DNA from: CAWICD01 sp052267165
GTDB taxonomy: Bacteria > Vulcanimicrobiota > Vulcanimicrobiia > Vulcanimicrobiales > Vulcanimicrobiaceae
Reading direction: 5' to 3'
Assembly (NCBI GenBank): GCA_052267165.1
Contig: JBKQHO010000019.1
Coordinates: 93,157-157,156, forward strand
Length of the DNA: 64,000 bases
This document shows, in pieces, positions 58,347 through 64,000 of the stretch. The notes beneath the pieces are model-generated. The model had not been told where the DNA came from and ran no database searches. It saw nothing but the letters and a program-made list of their open reading frames with translations. Numbering within the stretch: the first letter of the stretch is position 1; every line of letters starts with the position of its first letter. The position numbers and the translations under genes were made by a program.

Positions 58347-60473
58347 CTAACCGGTAACAGCCGGGCCCTGCTCGCCTCGCGACAGCGGTGCGCCGGTGAG
58401 CACGTCCCGTTCGAACTTGAGGCCTTGGCCGAAGCGCATCACGCCGGTCAGCAACTGCTCCACGTTGGGCGCGATTTTGCGGTCGGGCACGGTGTAGGGG
58501 CGCACGCTGCGGACGGCGTTGACCATCGAGTGGACGAAGCTCTCTTGATCTTGGTCCTCGCGATACCACACGAGCGGGTCCGGCAGCGTTTCGATCTTCA
58601 GGCCCATGAGCGCGGCTTTGGACAGGAACTCCCAATCGTCGAGGGTTGAGACGGCTTCGTCGCTGAACCCGCCGAGCGCTGCGAAGGCGTCGCGACGTAC
58701 CAGCGCGTTCGTGCTTCCGTAGCAGTTGACGAATGCTCCGGTGGCCACGTCGCCGCCCAGGAACGGGCGGCGCGAGTGTTCGAGCCGCTCTCGTGAGGCC
58801 GGGTCCGACGAGCCGATATAAAAGCTGATCGCCGAGGTGACGATGTCGGCGTCGGTTCGCTGCGCAACCTGGAGAAAGACGGCGAGCACGTTCTCCGCCA
58901 GCAGCAGCACGTGGTCGTCGGCGAAGAACAGGTATTGGCCCCTCGCCGCGGCTGCGGCCGCATTTCGCCCCGCGCCGAGCTCCGCGCTACGAAGTTTGAG
59001 GAAGCGAACGCGCGGGTCGAGTGACGCGTCTGAGCCGTTCGAGGACGGCCCCGCAGCAGTGCTGCCGCATTCGGCGACGACGATCTCGAGATGCCGGTAA
59101 TCCTGGCGCTTCAACGACGCAAGCGTTGCAGCGGCGCCGCCTTCACGCACGCTATAAGCGAGACAAATACTGAGCAATGGCGCGATCGGCTGCTCGCGGG
59201 CCGGCTGCTTCCGCAAGACCGCCCCCTTGGCGCGCGCTCCATCCTCAGCGTGCCAGCCGACCCACGTCCGCTCGATGTCGCCGAACGCCGCCGAAGGCCG
59301 CGCCGACGACGCACCGTTCGCGAGCGCGGAGCGCAAACGCTCGGCTAACACGTCGGGCCGCGGCTCGAAACACACGGCTTGATGGTCGGCAGCGGCGATG
59401 ATCTCGGGAATGCCGCCGACGTCGCTCGCCAGCAACGGCACGCCGGCGCCGACGCATTCCAAGACCGTGTTCGGAAAGTTGTCGGCCAGCGACGCGACGA
59501 GCGCGAGCCGTCCTGCGCCGCGCAGATAGTCGATCGCGCTGCCTTGGTACATGTTCGACAGGATGCGCCACTGGATCGGCCACTTCTTCGAGCGGTCGCA
59601 GATGTAGCCGATGCTCGAGCGGCCATAGATCTCCGTCTCCTTGCCCAGGAACGTCACCTCGAAATCGGGCCGGTCGGGCGCGGTACACAGCTCGTCGAGC
59701 GCATCGCAGAAGAGCTTGAGTCCTTTTCTGATCTCGAGCCGGCCGAAGAAGACGATCTCGCGAACGGGCACGTTGCGCCGCGGCGGCGAGCCGTTCGCCG
59801 ACAGCAGCGATTGCGGCAGCACGTAGGGCAGCACGTACGTGCGCTCCGGCAGCTCCCAACCGTTCGTCTTCATCCAGTTGAGCAGATATTGGCTCGGGCT
59901 CACGACGATGTCGGCGGCTGCGACGCTCGTGCGTTCCATAAAGTCGATCTCGAGCTCGCCGAGGTTGCGGATGTAGTCCTGACTGCCTTCCTTCACCCAG
60001 AACGTCGGCCCGTGCGTTCCGACGACGAAGGTCGTGTTCGCGAAGGCCAGCCCTTGGCGCTTCGCGAGCAAGCTATAGAAGCCGAGTCCCTGGCATTCGG
60101 GAAAATGAATGATGTCGAAGTCGTGCTGATGTTCCTTGAGCCAAGCATACGTGTGATACGAAACGCTCGAGGCCCAGGCGGCATGAATGCGCGGATGGTG
60201 CGCCATCGGCAGCGGGATGAGCTCGATGCCCTTTTTCGCGCGGTAGTGCTCGACCCAGTCGATGATGTTGCCGTCGGTCGGGTGGCAGCCCAGCAAGAAG
60301 AGGATGGTCACGTCGTGACCGGCGCGCTTGAGCGCGTCGGCGAGGCTCGTGTATGCTGTGCCGATACCGGCGTTGCGAGAGGGCCCCTCGATTTCCCACG
60401 AAGCGATGCAGACGCGCCGGACGCCGACTTTTCCGCCCACGATCTCCGGTAAGGATGGGAAATTCGCGATCAT
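58347..60473 (-). CDS. Two-domain glycosyltransferase (GT4 + GT2)
   Basis: A 708-residue protein. The first half (about 15-405) is a GT-B, family 4 glycosyltransferase: EGPSRNAGIGTAYTSLADALKRAGHDV, FPECQGLGFY, EIVFFGRLEIRKGLKLF and ADNFPNTVLECVGAGVPLLASDVGGIPEII (the E-x7-E region). The second half (about 435-700) is a family 2 GT-A enzyme: LSICLAYSVREGGAAATLASLKRQ, LGAGRNAAAAAARGQYLFFADDH (D-x-D region) and LDDWEFLSKAAL. AGGAGGAG precedes the ATG. It lies downstream of an ABC-2 exporter, so it probably builds an exported glycan. Confidence 0.88.
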   Translation of the reverse strand: MIANFPSLPEIVGGKVGVRRVCIASWEIEGPSRNAGIGTAYTSLADALKRAGHDVTILFLLGCHPTDGNIIDWVEHYRAKKGIELIPLPMAHHPRIHAAWASSVSYHTYAWLKEHQHDFDIIHFPECQGLGFYSLLAKRQGLAFANTTFVVGTHGPTFWVKEGSQDYIRNLGELEIDFMERTSVAAADIVVSPSQYLLNWMKTNGWELPERTYVLPYVLPQSLLSANGSPPRRNVPVREIVFFGRLEIRKGLKLFCDALDELCTAPDRPDFEVTFLGKETEIYGRSSIGYICDRSKKWPIQWRILSNMYQGSAIDYLRGAGRLALVASLADNFPNTVLECVGAGVPLLASDVGGIPEIIAAADHQAVCFEPRPDVLAERLRSALANGASSARPSAAFGDIERTWVGWHAEDGARAKGAVLRKQPAREQPIAPLLSICLAYSVREGGAAATLASLKRQDYRHLEIVVAECGSTAAGPSSNGSDASLDPRVRFLKLRSAELGAGRNAAAAAARGQYLFFADDHVLLLAENVLAVFLQVAQRTDADIVTSAISFYIGSSDPASRERLEHSRRPFLGGDVATGAFVNCYGSTNALVRRDAFAALGGFSDEAVSTLDDWEFLSKAALMGLKIETLPDPLVWYREDQDQESFVHSMVNAVRSVRPYTVPDRKIAPNVEQLLTGVMRFGQGLKFERDVLTGAPLSRGEQGPAVTG

Positions 60474-60504
60474 TGGCTCCTCCTATGGTTGGTCGGTGAG
60501 TTTA

Positions 60505-61293
60505 CTAGGCGGTTTTTACGAGCAGTCCTCGTGAACGAGCAGACTCGAACATCGAGCGAAAGAATACAACGGAAAAGGCGACGTAGGCGAGGTTCAGCGC
60601 GAAACCCCACGTAAAGTCCGGTGCGGAGAACGTCCCGGCGTTGATGGCTTCACGCATGCCTTCGAACGATTGCGTGGTCGGCAGCATCCAGGCGAGCGGG
60701 CGCAGGACGCCGGGCAGCGACGTCAACGGGTAGAGCACGCACGACAGCGGCATGAGCAGACCCGCGAAACTCCACGCCATCGCTTGAATCTTCGTCGTAT
60801 AGCGAAGGATCAAACCGGTGATGACGATCCCGACGGCCAGCGCGAAGAGCGCTAAATTCAGCAAAAACGGCATGAACGCCATGAGTGCGGGGAAGATGTC
60901 GTAGTGGTAAAAGGCCCATGCGACCAGCGACCCCGCGAGGAAGCCTGCAAATACTTTGACGAGATTGGCGGCGACGAGTCCGGCGGCGTATTCCGAGATC
61001 GTGAGCGGCGAGCCAAACAGGTTGACGAGATTCTGCGACCACACCTCTTCGAGAAAGCCGGTCGCGATCTCGCGCTGGAACGTGTTGAATAGTCCCCAAA
61101 GAATGATCGCTCCGAGCAGACAGCTGACGATGCTCGGCCGAAGCTGTTCGCCCTGCCGCAGATAGACCGTGAAGAAGCCCCAGAGCACGATGTTCATGAT
61201 CGGCAAGTAGAGCATGTTGGCCATCTGGTTCACGTTGTGCCGGAACTCATAGGCGTGCCGCATGAAGACCGCGGCGATCCTAGATGGCTCCAT
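60505..61293 (-). CDS. ABC-2 type exporter permease
   Basis: A 262-residue membrane protein with six hydrophobic segments. LYLPIMNIVLWGFFTVYL, LGAIILWGLFNTFQREIATGFLEEVWSQNLVNLFGSPLTISEYAAG, LMPLSCVLYPLTSLPGVLRPLAWMLPTTQSFEGMR and the end FRSMFESARSRGLL fit ABC-2 permeases for polysaccharides or drugs. It overlaps its ATPase gene by 14 nt. Confidence 0.88.
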   Translation of the reverse strand: MEPSRIAAVFMRHAYEFRHNVNQMANMLYLPIMNIVLWGFFTVYLRQGEQLRPSIVSCLLGAIILWGLFNTFQREIATGFLEEVWSQNLVNLFGSPLTISEYAAGLVAANLVKVFAGFLAGSLVAWAFYHYDIFPALMAFMPFLLNLALFALAVGIVITGLILRYTTKIQAMAWSFAGLLMPLSCVLYPLTSLPGVLRPLAWMLPTTQSFEGMREAINAGTFSAPDFTWGFALNLAYVAFSVVFFRSMFESARSRGLLVKTA

Positions 61294-62053
61294 GCGCCTC
61301 TCGTCCGACGACGTGAATGAACGCCTCCTCGAGCGCGGGTGCGGTCCGCACCTCGCGCAACAGGCTGCGCGTCACTTCGAGGGGGCTTCCCGATGCGATG
61401 AGCTTTCCGTGGTCGAGGAAGAATAGCGGGTCGCACATATGCTGCACCTCGCGCATGTTGTGCGACGTGAACAAGATCGTCGTGCCGTGTTGCCGCTGCA
61501 GTTCGAGGAGCAGTTGCCGCACCTGGAGAGCTGCCTGCGGGTCGAGAAAGGCCGTCGGCTCGTCGAGGAGCAGCAGCTCGGGCGAGTTCAAGAAAGCCTT
61601 GCACAAGCCGAGGCGAGTCGTCTCGCCGGAAGAGAGGCGCGAGACCGGACTGCCGCGCAGGCCCGCTATCCCGAAGCGTTCCAGCAACGCGTCGATGCGA
61701 CGCGCGCGGTGAGGCACGTCGTAGATGCGTGCGAAGACGTCGAGATTCTCGAAGACCGTCAGCCGGCGTGGAAAGGCCATGTACGGCGAGGTGAAATTCA
61801 AGCGCTGAAAGACGCGCTCGCGATCGTCACCGAGGCGCTTTCCGAAGAGGCGAATGGCCCCGGAGGCAGGTGCGATCAGTCCGAGCAGCATGTGGACGAC
61901 CGTCGATTTGCCTGCTCCGTTGGGGCCGACGAGCCCGGCGATTTCTCCCTGGCCGAGCGTGAACGAGACGTCGTCGACTGCGGTGAAGCGGCCGAACGTC
62001 TTGGTCAGGTTCTCGACCGTTACGATCGGGAGCCGTTCGCCGGAGTTACCCAT
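61280..62053 (-). CDS. ABC exporter ATPase
   Basis: A 257-residue ATPase with Walker A GLVGPNGAGKSTVVHMLLG, signature VSRLSSGETTRLGLCKAFL, Walker B LLLLDEPTAFLD and switch His in LFTSHNMREVQHMCD. ABC-2 exporter type (CcmA/DrrA-like). It overlaps the upstream sulfotransferase gene by 8 nt and the permease by 14 nt. Confidence 0.93.
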   Translation of the reverse strand: MGNSGERLPIVTVENLTKTFGRFTAVDDVSFTLGQGEIAGLVGPNGAGKSTVVHMLLGLIAPASGAIRLFGKRLGDDRERVFQRLNFTSPYMAFPRRLTVFENLDVFARIYDVPHRARRIDALLERFGIAGLRGSPVSRLSSGETTRLGLCKAFLNSPELLLLDEPTAFLDPQAALQVRQLLLELQRQHGTTILFTSHNMREVQHMCDPLFFLDHGKLIASGSPLEVTRSLLREVRTAPALEEAFIHVVGREAHGAI

Positions 62054-62876
62054 GCAGCGCCGCGGCGTAGGCCCAGAATTCCGACGATGCGAGCGACCGA
62101 AGCAACTCGTCGAAGTTGGCTATCACTCGTGAATAAGGCACATTGATCGCCTTCTGAAGCCGGCCGTCGTAGCGAAAGGAAAATGGAACGTCGAGCGCAC
62201 GGGCTATCGTTAGGAGCGAACCGGGCCCTTCGGGGATCACACCGTCCGGACCAGCTCTCGCGACGTCTCGGAGAAGCTCGTCGTAGTACGACGTGACAAT
62301 TCCGGACCCTTCCGCCCATTTGCAGAAGGCGGCGCGCTCTCCTACGGTGTTCCGGGCGCATGCTAGGCATTCGTCCGCGTCGATGTGATAGCTGCGGTCG
62401 AGCAGCGCGCCTTCATAGTTGTGCCAGAGCCCGCGCTGCGATGCGATCAGGGCCGACAGTGCGCTCTCGATCACGTTCCGGCGAATCGTGTGGACGAGCG
62501 TGAAGCCTCGTGAGCTGAGGTAATCGACCAGGAACGGCTTAGCGCCGCCACATCGGCCGCCCGGTTGAATGCTCCTCAGCTGATTGTACTTGACGTCAAC
62601 GCCGAGAGCCGAGCTGCGGCTCTTGCGGTTGCCTTCCCAGTAGTTGTGAATGCGGTAGCGGACGAAGTCGAAATACCGGTCGAGCAGCGCTTCGAGTTCT
62701 GCGTGGCTCGCGAACGAGACGCGCTCGGCGGGGTGGGCGCGCACGAAATTGTCCCAGTGGGCGGGTGCTTCGCTCGGCGAGAAGATCTCGCCCAGCATCG
62801 CGATCTCGTCGTTCGTGTTGAGAATTTCGCGTAGCAGGTTGGTCCCGGTGCGCTGCGCGCCCACGACGACGAACAT
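62046..62876 (-). CDS. Sulfotransferase-family protein
   Basis: A 276-residue protein from ATG 62876, in an ATGA overlap with the preceding gene. FVVVGAQRTGTNLLREIL is the 5'-phosphosulfate-binding loop. LVHTIRRNVIESALSALIA with an Arg and a later Ser is the 3'-phosphate site, and DVKYNQLRSI resembles Stf0-type enzymes. It probably transfers sulfate from PAPS to a sugar or lipid. The frame is open to 62945, which would overlap the neighbour more. Confidence 0.8.
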   Translation of the reverse strand: MFVVVGAQRTGTNLLREILNTNDEIAMLGEIFSPSEAPAHWDNFVRAHPAERVSFASHAELEALLDRYFDFVRYRIHNYWEGNRKSRSSALGVDVKYNQLRSIQPGGRCGGAKPFLVDYLSSRGFTLVHTIRRNVIESALSALIASQRGLWHNYEGALLDRSYHIDADECLACARNTVGERAAFCKWAEGSGIVTSYYDELLRDVARAGPDGVIPEGPGSLLTIARALDVPFSFRYDGRLQKAINVPYSRVIANFDELLRSLASSEFWAYAAALHG

Positions 62877-63739
62877 CAAGGCCGGGTTGCGTCCATTCGG
62901 ATCACTTCCGGGAGCGCGTTTTCGATGCTCTCCCAAGCCTCCCAAAAGCGGGGCGACTGCGGCTCGAGCCGGTCGGTGGCGAGCTCGTTGAGCCAGAGGT
63001 AGGCTTCACGCGTGACGGTCGCCGCGCTCGTTTCCTTATCGAAATCGTGCCGCGAGAAGATGCTGTGCCGCAGCTCGCTATCCAGAAAATCGGCGATGAA
63101 GCGGTCGGTCTCGGTCGAATTCGTCGCATCCATCGGTAGGCTCAGCTGATACGCGATCCGCTCGAGCTGGCGCCGCGGCTCCTGCATCAACGAGTCGTAG
63201 TCGACGACGACGAACGGCCTGCCGGCGACCTCACGCAGGAACGGAACGAGGTAGACCAGCCACAGCTGGTGCGACGTGTCGGCGTCCATGGCTTGGCGCG
63301 CGAACAGCGAGGCCGCGACGCTGAGCGGGTTGCGCACGGCGAGCACGTACGCGTCGTCTGCCTCGCAGTCCCGCAAGGCGCCGCGCCAAAAGGGCAAAAG
63401 GCGAATGGAGCGCGGGTCTTTGAAGCCCCAGAGCGGCTGCGTTGCGAGCGAGCGCCTCAGGTAGGCAACCGTCTCACGCTGCAACTCCAGAACCTGTGGC
63501 TGCTTGAACTGCGAGCGTTCGATCAGAGAGACGTCTTCCCAGCGCAGCCCGAGCGCCGCGAGCACGCGCTCGTTGAGGGCAACGACGCCTTTGTCCTCCC
63601 AGTAGCCCGTCGGGTTGTCGAACCGCGCCGCGAGAAAGTCGTCGCCCAAGGAAACGCCCAAGGCTTGAAGACCTCGCGTGAGCGCGCTCGTGCCGCTTCG
63701 GTGCATCCCAAGGACGAGCACGGCACGCGAACGAGGCAT
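62876..63739 (-). CDS. Sulfotransferase-family protein
   Basis: A 287-residue protein from ATG 63739; the open frame upstream (to 63940) looks non-coding. VLVLGMHRSGTSALTRGLQALG is the phosphosulfate loop, WGFKDPRSIRLLPFW and YVLAVRNPLSVAASLFARQ resemble the remaining PAPS contacts. It is a different subgroup from the downstream gene. As first gene of the exporter-glycosyltransferase operon it suggests a sulfated surface glycan; PAPS-making genes are not in the window. Confidence 0.8.
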   Translation of the reverse strand: MPRSRAVLVLGMHRSGTSALTRGLQALGVSLGDDFLAARFDNPTGYWEDKGVVALNERVLAALGLRWEDVSLIERSQFKQPQVLELQRETVAYLRRSLATQPLWGFKDPRSIRLLPFWRGALRDCEADDAYVLAVRNPLSVAASLFARQAMDADTSHQLWLVYLVPFLREVAGRPFVVVDYDSLMQEPRRQLERIAYQLSLPMDATNSTETDRFIADFLDSELRHSIFSRHDFDKETSAATVTREAYLWLNELATDRLEPQSPRFWEAWESIENALPEVIRMDATRP

Positions 63740-63888
63740 AGCGAGCGAGCCCTTTGACGAGATCTGGACGTTTCCCCACCGCTTGAATCGGAGTGCCGAC
63801 GCTTTCGGACCTGAGCCGGCAGCCCGAAGACCATTCCGCGACGAATCGCTCGAGCGTCGCCGTTGATGGAATGACCCTGAAAGCGCTG

Positions 63889-63897
63889 TGGTATACT
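63889..63897 (+). promoter_or_regulatory. Extended -10 promoter of the last gene
   Basis: TGG-TATACT (63889-63897) ends 6 nt before the GTG at 63904, so the transcript should be leaderless. No -35 is needed with an extended -10. It is divergent from the sulfotransferase operon. Confidence 0.55.
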
Positions 63898-63903
63898 TTG
63901 CGC

Positions 63904-64000
63904 GTGAGCAAGGGCTGGAGTGTGGAATACCGATTCCCATTCATTGAGGAAGACCCGTCGTTCATCGACGATGTCCTCGAGTATGCGAACTCGCCGGAGG
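63904..64000 (+). CDS. Start of a gene cut by the window edge
   Basis: GTG 63904 opens a frame of 32 codons to the edge (VSKGWSVEYRFPFIEEDP, then FIDDVLEYANSPE). It could be an aminotransferase or nucleotide-sugar enzyme, but too little is visible to assign. The well-placed extended -10 supports it as a real gene. Confidence 0.45.
   Translation, partial: MSKGWSVEYRFPFIEEDPSFIDDVLEYANSPE

Overview
The window is a 64 kb stretch of a high-GC genome with very tight gene packing. Stop and start codons overlap often (ATGA, GTGA, TAGTG) and GTG or TTG starts are common. The organism looks like a diderm bacterium: it has an outer-membrane porin with an N-terminal S-layer-homology (SLH) domain, a TonB-like anchored protein and a flagellar-type export apparatus. 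That mix, with a cyanobacterial-type acyl-ACP reductase and class III cyclases, suggests a deep-branching phylum such as Eremiobacterota (WPS-2). This placement is an inference from gene content; no rRNA or tRNA gene was seen.

Layout. 1-1395: coenzyme A synthesis (end of coaBC, coaX). 1615-4390: an intact SLH porin, three tandem terminator-like hairpins, then the tail of a second porin invaded by a degenerate IS200/IS605 tnpB. 4450-11901: dusB, a class III aminotransferase, a START-like protein, an MFS transporter, a beta-propeller-like protein, an acyl-ACP reductase homologue, OsmC and a quinate-dehydrogenase-like protein. 12245-17675: housekeeping genes (greA, lysS, truA, rplM, rpsI), interrupted by a photoactive-yellow-protein homologue next to a Crp/Fnr regulator. 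17693-20368 (minus strand): a beta-hydroxyacid dehydrogenase and a GAF-PAS-class III cyclase.

20500-39967 holds the most unusual content: a compact flagellar-type type III secretion locus in three blocks. Block 1 is flgB-like, flgC, fliE, fliF (fused to a FliG middle-like domain), fliH, fliI, a lytic transglycosylase, an aspartyl protease, a fliK/sctP-like gene, a flgF/G-like rod gene, fliM/sctQ, fliN and fliP. Block 2 is fliQ-fliR and block 3 is flhB-flhA. The blocks are separated by a GGDEF cyclase with metF and by a peptide-ABC binding protein with two permeases. No flagellin, hook, cap, L/P-ring, stator or full FliG gene is present here. The set looks like a secretion or rod-only machine rather than a motor, although missing parts could lie elsewhere in the genome.

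39964-49237: a Fur-family regulator, secD-secF, a HIRAN-helicase fusion, then a PTS-type dihydroxyacetone kinase operon (enzyme I, dhaK, dhaL, dhaM). 49298-52901: small, broken and poorly conserved genes (a cyanase-like fragment, a clostripain-like peptidase, a collapsed HAD gene, a TonB-like protein). 53105-57742: apt, rel, a GDSL hydrolase lacking an obvious start codon, rpsF, ssb and a coiled-coil protein. 57781-63739 (minus strand): an AT-richer VRR-NUC-like gene, then a surface-glycan style operon (two sulfotransferase-like genes, ABC-2 ATPase and permease, and a two-domain glycosyltransferase). A truncated gene starts at 63904.

Regulation. Consensus sigma-70 promoters (TTGAC/A, 17 bp, -10) precede rplM, secD and the dihydroxyacetone kinase operon. 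Several other genes have a -10 hexamer only 6-10 nt before the start codon, which suggests leaderless transcripts. These include the first gene of three secretion-gene transcripts.
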